Source: Monoplex corrugatus (taxonomy: Eukaryota > Mollusca > Gastropoda > Littorinimorpha > Ranellidae). From it: a stretch of DNA of 64,000 bases. Both the position numbers and the translations under genes were made by a program. The first letter of the stretch is position 1; each line of letters begins with the position of its first letter. Positions 11,976-25,200 of the stretch are shown here, in pieces. The notes beneath the pieces are model-generated. The model was not told the origin of the DNA. It made no database searches and saw only the letters and a list, made by a program, of their open reading frames with translations. The stretch covers positions 73,573,169 through 73,637,168 of the forward strand of contig JAPXFY010000021.1 in assembly GCA_030674185.1 (NCBI GenBank). Direction: 5' to 3'.

Positions 11976-13065
11976 GTGTAACTCCCTACCACCACCACAC
12001 AAACAGCATTTATGTATCAGTGTAACTCCCTACCACCACCACACAAACAGCATTTATGTATCAGTATAACTCCCCACCACCACCACCACACAAACAGCAT
12101 TTATGTATCAGTGTAACTCCCTACCACCACCCACACAACAGCATTTATGTATCAGTGTAACTCCCTACACACCACATTTATGTATCAGTGTAACTCCCTA
12201 ACACCACATTTATGTATCAGTGTAACTCCCTAACACCACATTTATGTATCAGTGTAACTCCCTACCACCACCACATTTATGTATCAGTGTAACTCCCTAA
12301 CACCACATTTATGTATCAGTGTAACTCCCTAACACCACATTTATGTACAGTGTAACTCCCTACCACCACCACATTTATGTATCAGTGTAACTCCCTACCA
12401 CCACCACATTTATGTATCAGTGTAACTCCCTATCACCACCACATTTATGTATCAGTGTAACTCCCTATCACCACCACATTTATGTATCAGTGTAACTCCC
12501 TACCACCACATTTATGTATCAGTGTAACTCCCTACCACCCCCATTTATGTATCAGTGTAACTCCCTATCACCACCACATTTATGTATCAGTGTAACTCCC
12601 TACCACCACCACATTTATGTATCAGTGTAACTCCCTACCACCACATTTATGTATCAGTGTAACTCCCTATCACCACCACATTTATGTATCAGTGTAACTC
12701 CCTACCACCACCACATTTATGTATCAGTGTAACTCCCTATCACCACCACATTTATGTATTAGTGTAACCCTATCACCACCAATTTATGTATAGTGAACTC
12801 CACCCACCACATTTATGTATCAGTGTAACTCCCCACCACCACCACATTTATGTATCAGTGTAACTCCCTACCACCACCACATTTATGTATCAGTGTAACT
12901 CCCTACCACCACCTCATTTATGTATCAGTGTAACTCCCTACCACCACCACATTTATGTATCAGTGTAACTCCCTATCACCACCACATTTATGTATCAGTG
13001 TAACTCCCTATCACCACCACATTTATGTATCAGTGTAACTCCCTATCACCACCACATTTATGTAC
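11968..13065 (+). repeat. 35-bp tandem array (31 units) derived from the 15-bp array
   Basis: The unit is TATGTATCAGTG plus taactccctaccaccaccacattta. The first four units (to about 12150) are longer, with an extra caaacagc block. Later units vary in the number of CAC triplets. The 12-bp TATGTATCAGTG is the core of the preceding array, so the second array nucleated at the end of the first. Confidence 0.95.
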
Positions 13066-13155
13066 TGGTGCCTAGGGTACACTACTGTCCCTATGATACT
13101 TTACAATTCTGGTGCCTAGGGTACACTGCTGTCCCTGAGATACTTTACAATTATG
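13065..13155 (+). repeat. ~50-bp unit in 2.5 copies
   Basis: TGGTGCCTAGGGTACACT..TGTCCCT..GATACTTTACAATT is repeated, with a third start at about 13155 (tggggcctagggt). Confidence 0.8.
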
Positions 13156-13164
13156 GGGCCTAGG

Positions 13165-13605
13165 GTTAACACAGCATGTGGCTAAGTGGATAAAGCATCC
13201 AACCAAGGACACAAAACACGTGGATTTAATTCCTGATCCAACAGATTTTCTTCCCCCACCATCAGACCTTGAGTGGTAGTCTGAGATAAAGCACCAGCCT
13301 AGGACGTGATAAACTTGTGTTCAATTTCATGTCTGACCGGGATTTTTCATCCCCATAGATGTTACTCTTTCGGATGAGACAATAAACCCGAGGTCCCATG
13401 TGCAGCATGCACTTAGTGCATGCTAAAGATCCCATGGCAAGTCCTGTCAAAAACTCCACTGTCACAGATAATAAACAAAAATACATGTGTACAACAACAA
13501 CAAAAAAGGTGGCACTGTGCTATGGCAACATGCTTCCCTGGGGACAATGGCATGCATTTATGTTGAAAATTACCATGTGATAAAAATCTATTTAATCCAA
13601 CGGGG
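13165..13605 (+). mobile_element. SINE family A copy
   Basis: The head TGGCTAAGTGGATAAAGCA matches an A-box pattern. The body has gacaataaacccgaggtcccat, ttaaagatcccatggcaag and a caacatgcttccctgg block, and the tail is TTTAATCCAA. It lies immediately downstream of the transporter stop codon on the gene's 3' side, antisense to the gene, so it probably contributes to the 3' UTR. Confidence 0.75.
13591..13596 (-). terminator. Candidate polyadenylation signal ATTAAA for the transporter gene
   Basis: ATTAAA occurs on the minus strand about 155 bp beyond the stop codon, inside the end of a SINE copy. It is the first signal of this class seen after the stop. No AATAAA was noticed on that strand close by. 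The 35-bp array further downstream repeats the weak variant CATAAA about 30 times. The call is positional only. Confidence 0.3.
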
Positions 13606-13749
13606 CAACATGTTAATGATTAATGAGGGTGCCAAGATAACCTTTCGGTTGCAGGACACCTTTCACACCACCCCCCCTTTTGACCTAGGCCTCAATCCAC
13701 ACACACACACACAGTGTAAATACAAGCAAAATGGTGCCATGAAGGGTTA

Positions 13750-13967
13750 TCATAATACGCACACGACAATGTCATCAGCAAGCATGGGCACCTTGTCCTT
13801 GGGCGGGGCATCGGTGCCCAGTTCATGCAGGATGAGGGGCATCTTCTGTAGATCTTCCTTGTCCTCCTTCTCCTTCTGCTGCTTGTCAAACTCCTCCCTG
13901 GACGGGGCCACGCAGCGCTTCAGCTTGAACATCACCATGATGATGGAGCTCCATAGTAGACAGGAGC
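13750..13967 (-). CDS. Transporter terminal coding exon (TM12 and cytoplasmic tail)
   Basis: The acceptor GTTATATCCCCAG|GC precedes 13967. The frame joined to exon 6 reads [18 protein letters not shown], which is TM12 with a basic stop-transfer end. A charged tail of about 55 residues follows, with a Lys/Glu-rich stretch ([18 protein letters not shown]) and the C-terminal ending DDIVVCVL before TGA at 13752-13750. The exon's first 21-26 nt together with its acceptor are the seed of the 55-bp tandem array next to it, so this is the last of about 14 near-identical acceptors on the transcript. Only this one opens the full-length tail. Confidence 0.9.
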
Positions 13968-16900
13968 CTGGGGATATAACAGGGAAATTATTCTCTACAG
14001 CTCCATAGTAGACAGGAGCCTGGGGATATAACAGGGAAATTATTATTCTCTACAGCTCCATAGTAGACAGGAGCCTGGGGATATAACAGGGAAATTATTA
14101 TTCTCTACAGCTCCATAGTAGACAGGAGCCTGGGGATATAACAGGGAAATTATTATTCTCTACAGCTCCATAGTAGACAGGAGCCTGGGATATAACAGGG
14201 AAATTATTCTCTACAGCTCCATAGTAGACAGGAGCCTGGGGATATAACAGGAAATTATTATTCTCTACAGCTCCATAGTAGACAGGAGCCTGGGCGATAT
14301 AACAGGGAATTATTCTCTACAGCTCCATAGTAGACAGGAGCCTGGGATATAACAGGGAAATTATTATTCTCTACAGCTCCATAGCACACAGGAGCCTGGG
14401 GATATAACAGGGAAATTATTATTCTCTACAGCTCCATAGCACACAGGAGCCTGGGGATATAACAGGGAAATTATTATTCTCTACAGCTCCATAGTAGACA
14501 GGAGCCTGGGGATATAACAGGGAAATTATTATTCTCTACAGCTCCATAGTAGACAGGAGCCTGGGGATATAACAGGGAAATTATTATTCTCTACAGCTCC
14601 ATAGTAGACAGGAGCCTGGGGATATAACAGGGAAATTATTATTCTCTACAGCTCCATAGTAGACAGGGAAATTATTATTCTCTACAGCTCCATAGCACAC
14701 AGGAGCCTGTGGACATGACAGGGAAATTATTATTCACTAAATATCTTGTGTTCATTTCACTGACTTATGCATTCTGGTCTCTGCTAAAATTGGACTTTTT
14801 CAAGACTGGACACAATAATATGACTGACAGGTGTGGTAGTCAGGTGGATAAATGTCAGACCTCCGATCAGACAGTCTGGATTCAATCCTACTTGGGAACG
14901 TCCCACCTGGTGTAGTCTGGATTCAATCCTACTTGGGAACGTCCCACCTGGTGTGAAAAGTGTTGAGACATTTCCGATCTTCCAGGTCATTAAAGGTGCA
15001 GGCTGTCAGTGTCTAAGCCACCTTCAAATGTGTATTCAAGGAGAACACGAAATACACATGTTAAAGATCCTGTACGTCATGTCTGTGACTGGTGACCTAT
15101 GGAAACATGACAATGTCAGCATGCACGCCTTCCAAAGACCTTTTCTTTCTCTTTCTTTTATTGTTGTTTAAAGCCCAGCCGACTGCGCAGAGCCATATCA
15201 GGGCTATAACCGCTTCAAAATTTCAACAGAAAAAAAAAAAAAGAAAATTAAGTACACATATCAATGCATTCATGCACATAATCTAAGGACATACCCCCAG
15301 TGTAGGACCATTCTGTCCGATTTATCGCACAGGGGAGATTTAAAAAACACACCTGAATACAAATATAAGCATACATAAGGACATCAAAACATATATAAAA
15401 ACAGGCATAAATTATCTAAAATTGCTTCCGCATATATCTCACCTCCTTAGAGCCAAAATGCACTTAATACATGTCCCCAATTATCAATCCAAAGAAAAAG
15501 TATGTAAGACTTTATCGAAAAAATACAGGTGAATGGACCATTAAGGCAGAAAATAAGTAGAAATGACAGAAAGGTAACAAGGCAGAAACAAAGAGAGTGA
15601 CAGAAAAGAGGAAATTTCAGAAGGTGGGGATACTATTTATACTGAAAGAGCCCCCCGCAACCCAACAAGGGAGACCAAAGATCTAATATGCAGACTGTGC
15701 CACAATATCACCCACATAGTGCAGGAAAAAACAACAACCATACACACACTAAAGAAAAATCATAACACTATAAATAAAATGAAAATACAATTATTCAATA
15801 TGACATGTCTAGTAATACAACACAGTTAAAACTGATGGACAATACTAAGAATCTGTTCCCAGAACTGGTTAGCTTTTGACACTTCCATTTGAACAATGTA
15901 CTACCAGTCTCACAAATACAATAGACAGAGCAACACATGAAAAACAATCTGACAAGGACAAAATTTACAACACACCAGTCAATGTGACAAACAGTTTGTG
16001 CAATGGACAACTGACTGAAAGGTTAAGAGTTCAAACCACTATCAGTCCCAAAAAATCATTGTGGGATTTTCTTTAACCCGGCTGGCCCCTTACCATAACC
16101 AAGAGCATTACAGGCTGGTTGGGAAGAACTAGAACTACACAATTTAGTCTCACCCACTCAACAGATGCACCAGTGTGGGTGTTGCTTAATTCTCCTGACC
16201 ACACAATGTAGTCTCACCCACTCAACAGATGCACCAGTGTGGGTGTTGCTTAATTCTCCTGACCACACAATGTAGTCTCACCCACTCAACAGATGCACCA
16301 GTGTGGGTGTTGCTTAATTCTCCTGACCAATACCACAGGTGTCTGTGTGATTCAGGCTCAGTCGATGCCAGAATATATCATGAAAGTAAGCACAGAGTGC
16401 TGCTCAGCCAAGCAGTCTCAATCCAATATAGAACTCCATTAGCATAATCACTATCATCCCCAGGTGAAAAAATTGTCCCTGATTCTGTGGCCTTCGTGTC
16501 CTGTAGTCATGGTCACCTAAGAGTTGGTCATTTCGGAAGTGCTTGGAGAAATGACGCCAGCATTGTGGGGATAGTGACACAGGAATGACACAGAAGATGG
16601 TGCACACAGAAATTTTGTAACAGACAGACAGACAGACAGACAGACCCAGACAGAGGGATGAAAGACAGACAGTAGCGGAGATCCGCCACTATAAGCAAGT
16701 GCACAAAATCATACAACAGCTTGCGTGTGATTTTGACATAAAAGCGTGAATAAAGATAATTATGAAAGATCTGAAAATGAAATGGTCTTCAATAATGGAG
16801 TTGTAATAAACAAAACTATCTAAAATGTAATACAGTATGGTTTAATTCTGTACCCATACTGCAGCTGTCATTGCTATAATTCTATATCCATATTTTTTAT

Positions 16901-19256
16901 TTCAGCTCTTGCTTTAGGAATTAATTGCTCAATACTATAACAAAGTGACCATTCGCCGTCATACAGTGGTTAGCACAATGGGCTACAGACTGGAAAGTTG
17001 TGGGTTCAAATCCCCATTAGTCCTGTTCAAAATTTTTGTGGGATTTTTCAGCCTGTCGACTTCTACCCAGAGTTGAGTGTACTATGGGCTCATAACAAGA
17101 CCGGGACCACACAGTCAAGTCTCATTCATTTCACGAATGTGTCGTTGAGGGTGCTGTTCAAATCTCCTAACCAACAGAGCAGGTGTCTGTATCTCTTGGG
17201 CCGGTTGATGCCATGATACATTATCATAGTAAGCGGAGTGTACTGCCCTGCCATGCAGTTTCAACCATAGATGAAACTCTACAGCAATATGATTATCAAG
17301 CCCATCGTTGCCATCATTGTAACATTATAAAAACTGTCCCAGCTTCTGCAGCCACTATGGTGGTCTACTACAATATGGGACAGAAAAAAAAAAGACAAAA
17401 AAAAAGACCACAAATGAAACAAAGTGCAAGGATCTTTAAAGAAACAAAATGACTGTTACAAAGCCAGCTAATCCAACAAAGTACAGCCTCAAACCACTGT
17501 CACTTACCAGCAAGGTAAAAAGCATATTTGTATTCATTTTCTTCCTGGATCAGCAGACCTGAAATGAAATTATAAAAAAAGCAGATTTAGGGAAAACAAA
17601 AGAAATACTATTACGTGGTAAAAAAATGTCCATGTCTCCTCTCTCAACCTTCTCTGTCTTAAGGCAAACTACCATGCAACCATCACCAAAGAAGAAAAAA
17701 AAACAAAGTAAGCAATCAATCAAGCATACCTTAACAGAATATATAGAGAGAGTACTGCACCCTAAAGCTCAACACACGACTGATGCAAAGATTCAATTTC
17801 ATTTATTCTGCATCGCACAAATCTTCTCTACAGTTTGTCATCACCACTGTCCTTTCCAAAACAAAACAAAACCAAAAAACCCAAAAGCAAACAAACCAAC
17901 CAACCACATGCAAATGCCTTCCATGTGACAGCAATCGGCATTATTCCTGTTTAGTCTTTCTTCTTCGAATGCATTTTTCAGTTTAACAGAATCCCACAAC
18001 TTCCACCTTAATGCTTTGTAGATTTTCACGGCAGACACATAGTCAAAATGGTATCCCCTTTTCCGAATGAAAAAAAAAAAAAAAAAGACAAACTTTCCTT
18101 AAAACATGATTTCTATCATGTCGTAAAATACTGCTATTCCACAATGATTTTGATAAATGATCTTGACAGAATGGCATGTGGTTTCTTGAAAAAATGAGGT
18201 CTAAAAATGAAAGATAAACATCTCCTACTTGTAATCCTGGCCCATCCATCTCCAACATTTATTCTTACTCCCACCTCCAAGTCACGTATGCAGAAAATCA
18301 CATACACACACACACTTTCCACATATTCCCTCACACTCAAACTTGTCTAACCCTCTTTTCCATCCCCCTCCACAGTCCAATCTCCTCCACTCACACACAT
18401 CATCATCATCATCAGGTGCCTTGCTGCATGGTGTTGGCGATTATGGACTTCCGTCTGTCTCTATCACCTGTTGCCTCAAGCATCTCATCCACTCTCCCTG
18501 GCCCCCAGCCACTCCCACACAGATTCACAAATCTGAACCAACTTCACCCCTGCCCACAAACACACATACCTACCCCTTCCACACATACTTATATTCCCCT
18601 CTCCACCACCACCACAAAACACACACCTGCTGCAGGTCCAGCTGTTAGCGAACCCAGCGCCACCATAAAGGACAAATAGCCATTGCCCAGGGCGATATAT
18701 TCGGGACCAATCAGCTCACGCGACACTTGTGAGAGAAAGGTAGTCCAGAAACCACTATAGAAGCCGAAGAGAAGAGTGTATCCGATCTGACCAGGGTAGT
18801 GTTCAAAGAGCAGAGGGCAGATTCCTGTTATCACAACACCTAGACCGATGGAACATAGTACTGATGTCACCTGTTAAAACAAACATTGTTGTTTACCATG
18901 TTGATTTAGACTTGAAAAAAAATTGTTGTCTGTATTGGGGGGGGGGGGGGGGGGGGGGGGGGAGGAGGGAAAAAAGAAGGATAGAGAAGCGTTTCTGTGT
19001 ACATGTATGTTTGTGTGTGCATATCAGTGTTTATACTTGCATATCAATGTGTGCACAGCCACAGAATGGGACAGCAAACTGAACCCTAAAAAAAGTTTTT
19101 TACTCAAGAATAGTAGCATCAGATCCCACTGGACCAGTCTTATAGCTAGTCCTCATTGTTCTGTTTATAATATATAAGCATAAGTGTACAAAGATAAGAG
19201 TGAAATGTGTTAATCAAAACTAGAGAAATAAACAGAAATTAAAAAAAAAAGTGTGG

Positions 19257-19299
<43 letters not shown>

Positions 19300-19867
19300 T
19301 GTTGAGACAGAAAGGTAAAGAGCTGTTAATATGTTTTAATCTGTGCATGTAAACATTTACTACATACGCCTGATCTCCCAAACGCACCTCTCCCTCCATT
19401 TCTAAACTTAACAACTTCACACTAACTAGTCAAGAATGATCACTCTCACCTCATCCAGGGTAGAGTTGTGCCCCATAAAAGCAAAGATCATGCGGGAACA
19501 GAAACTGGCGATGCCGATACAGGAGACGAGCAGGGTGGAAGTCTCAAACGATGTGCCCAACGACATGGCATAGGCTGGCAGATACATGTAGATGACAGTG
19601 GACCCAAAACTCCAAAAAAGGTTGGCAATGCACAGGCCATGGAACAGGGGGTGACGCATGGGCAGGCAGGACAGCAGAGGCAGCAGTCGCAGTTCCTGAA
19701 ACATACATAATCAATAATATAAGATGGTTCCCTTATGTCTTTGTTCAATTGAATCTTGCAATGTTCTGACATCTCTGTAAGTCTGTGTGCGAGTCAGTGT
19801 GTGATGAGTACACAGGTGTTAAGGATATGTGTGTGTGTATGTGTGTGTGTATGTGGTGTTGTTGTGG

Positions 19868-19898
<31 letters not shown>

Positions 19899-21083
19899 TG
19901 TGTGTGGTGTGTGTGTGTGTGTGTGTGTGTGTGGAGGGGGTTCAAAGGTTTCATGATTTTATGATGTTAATGTGGAATATTTTGTGTGGTCTATACATAC
20001 ACATACACACACACACACATACACACACACCTGTTAATGCCTCAAACCCATTCATGTGCATACGCCTGAAAACCATCAAATACGCACATTATAGATATCG
20101 TAAGTCATGTCAGACTGAGGTGGCTCATGGAAAACCCAGCATAAACATCCATCAAAAACAGAGTCTGCATACTGTGCAGCAAAATACCGCCTGCACAGTG
20201 TAGACAAAAACAATGTTTATACATGCATCTGAAAGACAGCAGAGAACTCCAGAATGAGCAGGCAGCTGGTGGGGATGCCTTATGAGACAATGAAACTGAA
20301 GTCATGCGCTTGTACTTAAAATGGCATACTGTGAATATACCAATGGTATTGAAGGCTTTTCTTTTGACGCCATCTTCCTATCTTGCAGGAAGCTGGTGGA
20401 GAGACTGAAGGAGCAAAAGAGTCAAGCAACATGACATGTCAGATAGGAGTGAAAGGGTTAGGCATTGGCAATATATCCCCTTCCACTGTACCTTCCCATT
20501 TACTGCAGAAAGCTGGTGGACAGGATGAGGAAGTGAAAAGGTTAAATGCTGAAATATTGTTTTAAATGAATCAGCTAAAATACCAACAGATATAATGGTG
20601 CTAACTGGATTTATGTCTGGTCACCTTTAAAAGAACAAAACAAAACAAAACAATTGCTATTGTATTGTTGTTTAAAGCCTAGCTCACTGCACAGAACCTT
20701 ATCAGGGCTATAACTGCTTCAAAACATACAAAACTTCAACAGGAAAAAGAAAATGCACTTAATACATGTACCCAATTATCAATCATAAAGAAATAGTACA
20801 TAAGACTTTATCTAACACATACAGGTGAATGGACCGCCAGCCAATAAATGACAGGAAGAAATGACAGAAAGCAAGGGAACAAGGCAGAAGCAAAGACAGT
20901 GACAGAAAAGAGGAAATTTCAAGCACAGAATTTCCAGAAGTTGGGGACACTATTAGTACTGAAAGAGCTCCCAGCATCCCATGGGGGGTCAAAACAAAAC
21001 AAAACAAAAACAAAACAAGAAGCGTAAGTTTGACACAAATGCTGAGGAATAGGTTATACACTCTTTACATTAAAATATTACAT

Positions 21084-21128
<45 letters not shown>

Positions 21129-22176
21129 CACACACACACTCTCATGCATACATGCACATATATACATACAGACACAGAGACAGACAGACACACACACACA
21201 CACACACACTCTCTCTCTCTCTCTGTCTCACACAGGCACATGTGTGTTATTACATGCACGCATATAATTACAGAGACACACACAGAGACACACACACAGA
21301 ACACAGAAAAGAATACTGCAACAAAATCACAAAACCTGGATGATCCTGAAAGAGACAGCTCTACCAACAAAAATCTGCCATACAATCTGACTGACAATCA
21401 GCTCTACCCAACAAAAACATCTGCCATAACAATCTGACTGACAATCAGCTCTACACAACACAAACATCTGCCATAACAATCTGACTGACAATCAGCTCTA
21501 CCCAACAAAAACATCTGCCATAACAATCTGACTGACAATCAGCTCTACCAACACAAACATCTGCCATAACAATCTGACTGACAATCAGCTCTACCAACAA
21601 AACATCTGCCATAACAATCTGACTGACAATCAGATCTACACAACAAAAACATCTGCCATAACAATCTGACTGACAATCAGCTCTACCCAACAAAACATCT
21701 GCCATAACAATCTGACTGACAATCAGCTCTACCCAACACAAACATCTGCCATAACAATCTGACTGACAATCAGCTCTACCCAACAAAAACATCTGCCATA
21801 ACAATCTGACTGACAATCAGCTCTACCAACACAAACATCTGCCATAACAATCTGACTGACAATCAGCAATCAGCTCTACCCAACAAAAACATCTGCCATA
21901 ACAATCTGACTAACAAAACTGCAAAGTCAACAGATACATTAAACAGCAATACTGCAAGAGCGTGCTGACATACAGCTAATCAGTCTACAGCTTAGCAGTA
22001 CATGGAAATGTTGATCTGTTTCCAATCTGGCTGCCATCAATAAAACTGACGGCAATATTCTGCTTGTCACAGATGGTAGAAACCTGAAAGTAAATTAATG
22101 CAGTAAACTGCTCTAAAACACATACACTGATATAGTGATGTATACCACAAAAGTGTGAATGCCCATGTATGATTAT

Positions 22177-22239
<63 letters not shown>

Positions 22240-22240
22240 T

Positions 22241-22277
<37 letters not shown>

Positions 22278-25200
22278 TGTTCACACCTACGTCAAACCAT
22301 ACAAACTCGTCACAGATGTTAGTTTACAAAGTTGATTCCTACATCTTCCCACAGCGCAAACAAAAAAATCATTTTTCATGAAAAAAATCAATATAAAAAA
22401 ACACCTCCTCCTGCTAGTTTACCAAGCACTCCTTCACACACGCATACACATCAAGCTACGCCAACTCACCACATGTTACAATATTGATTTCTATATTTTC
22501 CTATACTGAAAAACAAAAATCAAAAATAATAAGAAAACATGCATCCTTTAGCTAGTTGATCATACCACCCCTTCTGGACACACAGTCACATTATCATCAT
22601 CAGGTGCCTTGCCACATGGCGTTGGCGATCATCATCAGGTGCCTTGCCACATGGCGTTGGCGATCATGGCCTTCCATCTGTTTCTATCTCTTGTTGCCTC
22701 AAGCACCTCTTCCACCCTCTTTCTCTTCAGCCACTCTACAAGTCCGTCCAACAACATCTCCCTGGGTCTACCTGGTGCTCTCTGGTCTGGTCCTGGGGCT
22801 TTTCCTGGTTTCATCTTTTTCAGTGCTGCTCTAACTTCATCTTTCATTATGGGTGGTCCTTCAACGTTCTTTCTTATAATGTGTTCTTCGTTTCTGTCAT
22901 CTTCAAAAAGGTCTTTAATGTACTCTCCCCATCTGTCTAATATTTTGTCTTTTTCCATGATAAGTAGGTACAGGCAGCCTCTCTTCAGCAATGTGGGAAT
23001 TGTGTCAGTCAGTGGAAAAATTGCACATGTTTATCGGTCAAATATTCTTGCAGATGAACATGAATGACAAAGCTGTTATCATGAAGATAAAGATTGTTCT
23101 TTCCTCTATCGATGTGTGCTGTTTGTTTTTGTTATAAATGCACCCATACGAAAATCTGCGCAAAAAAAACCCCAACACACCGACCGACGAAGTTTCACCG
23201 CATGTGACGTAATGGCAACTGGCTCACAGCAGTGCTTGGGGTGACCAGTTAACGGCAACTTAAATTATACGGGTCACACAGGACTACTTTCATGCAAATT
23301 AGTACAACTGACAGGTCGAAATCCTGTCCTTCATTCCTGTATAATATTTATTTTATAAGATTATTAGTTTGTTAGTCTTCTAAAGGTCGGAATATTGGCA
23401 AACTTTGACGAAGAATGTCTGAGGACCTCCTTGATATATCAGATTGCATCCGCGGATGCGTAAACAGCTTTTTTTTTGCTGAATTTAACCATATACGGAA
23501 CTATGAGATGCGACTTGAACCGGATGTGCGCAGGCCTCCAAAGGGCGAATAACCATAATCTGCCATTTTAGCATATGGGAACCTCGAACCATGACGGCCT
23601 TCAAAGCGATCGCTGAAAGTCCAGTCAACGAATTTCTACCTGTGATCGTCAAGCTGAAGGACAAACTGTTGTAAACATCGACTGATTTTTTATGAAAACT
23701 GACATAAAAGTTTGATTCAGAGAATTGTTTTTAATGTTTCTCTTTATTTAGAAAGATTTTAAAAGAAATCCGCGGCAGGTATAGCCTGCACAAGCAAAGA
23801 ATAGAAAGTACGATCTCCGGTTTGATGTTTTATCGCCAAGGGATTTTTTTAAGCGACCTGGAACTCGTAGAAGTAAAACTGTGTGAAGTGACTGCTTTCC
23901 AAAGGTGTTTGTATTGCTAGTATTTAATGAATACGATAGAATTTTGTTTTTAATACATCGAAAGATACGAACACATTATCAGACCACTATATAGCATCAG
24001 GCAAACACGGACACATAGCTCCACAAAGTCCAATGAGCCTTTCTAATGGCAAAATGTAAGAATACTTTACTCTCAAAAGTAATAGCTGGCACAAATTAAA
24101 GAAAACACTTGAGAAAAAATTCGGATTTTATTTCTATCTGTTTTCAAGGCAATGATGATTTTTTGTGGATGAAATTAACCATCACTGCCATCAAAACTTC
24201 AACAGCAGACACTCACTAATAAAATACTTCTACAGTTAAAACTGTTGAGAACTGAGTGCGATAAGTCGCGGGACGAGAACACGGCTTTTGTTTCAAAAAT
24301 TAGTAACACTGATTAATCATCACCTCAGGGGCTAAATCTGAAGACAAAAATTTAGAAGTTTTTTTTAAAACAAGCGGAGAGATTTTCAGTAGATAGACCA
24401 GCACGGCTGTGCAAAACTGGCCAAATTGTTCTCTTTAGTTTACCTGCGGACAACAGCTGTAGGCCTTCAAAGCCTGGCATTCCAGATTGGGGGAAGGGGT
24501 GGGATGCAGGGTCAAGACAGGGTCACGGCAGTAGCTGCGGATGAATCCCTTCTTTGTCTGTATTAAAACTGTGTCATTTCACCCCCTCTTCTCCTGTCTG
24601 TAGGCACGGAACCTAAGATATCTGGATGTTGATTTTTTTGTGATTTACAAGTTTGTTCTAAGTGTCCACGTTACAACTAAGAATTAGAATTTGTACCGTT
24701 GACTGAAGTCTGTAATCTACAAACTTTTGCGGTCACTATGTGTTCAGCTGCTGTGCTTTTTCGTTAAAAACGTGTATTCTTCACGTGTTGAAACTTCTAA
24801 TTCCACTGATGGTGATTTTTTTTGTCCCCCCCCCCCCCCTCCATTTTTTTTTTTTTTTTTTCGTTTTCTCCTTTTGTTCTCGTTTTATTTCATCTATTTT
24901 TTTTTTTTTTTTTTGCGTTGACTTGGAGACTGGTTTCAAATATATATGTGATGCTGAAGTGTTGATGTGTATGAAGTTAAGTGAAAGTTTAAGGATAAGT
25001 TACTCACTATAATCTGCTTTGAACATCACATCATTCAGTCTTATACCTAAAGCACTGTTGTGAGAGAACTAAACAGTTTTGTTGTTTCGATCGTAGTTCT
25101 TTCCTTACGTATTACTATTAGTGTTTCTTACTGTGCACAACAGCCGAACACCTTGTTGTAGAGGGGTCAAATTTTCGACTTTAATGTCTTTCTCAAGTAA

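Noticed and set aside
11012..12025. Open frames of up to 337 codons with MYQCY, CISAI or YVSVL repeats
   Set aside because: A 15-bp repeat without stop codons opens every frame on both strands. There is no flanking coding sequence.
22034..22085. Possible extra transporter exon in intron 3 (acceptor ctttcag on the minus strand)
   Set aside because: The following DNA resembles a dispersed motif seen at 22310, 22460 and 27805 (gtcacagatgtta), and exons 3 and 4 already join in phase. No SLC16 similarity.
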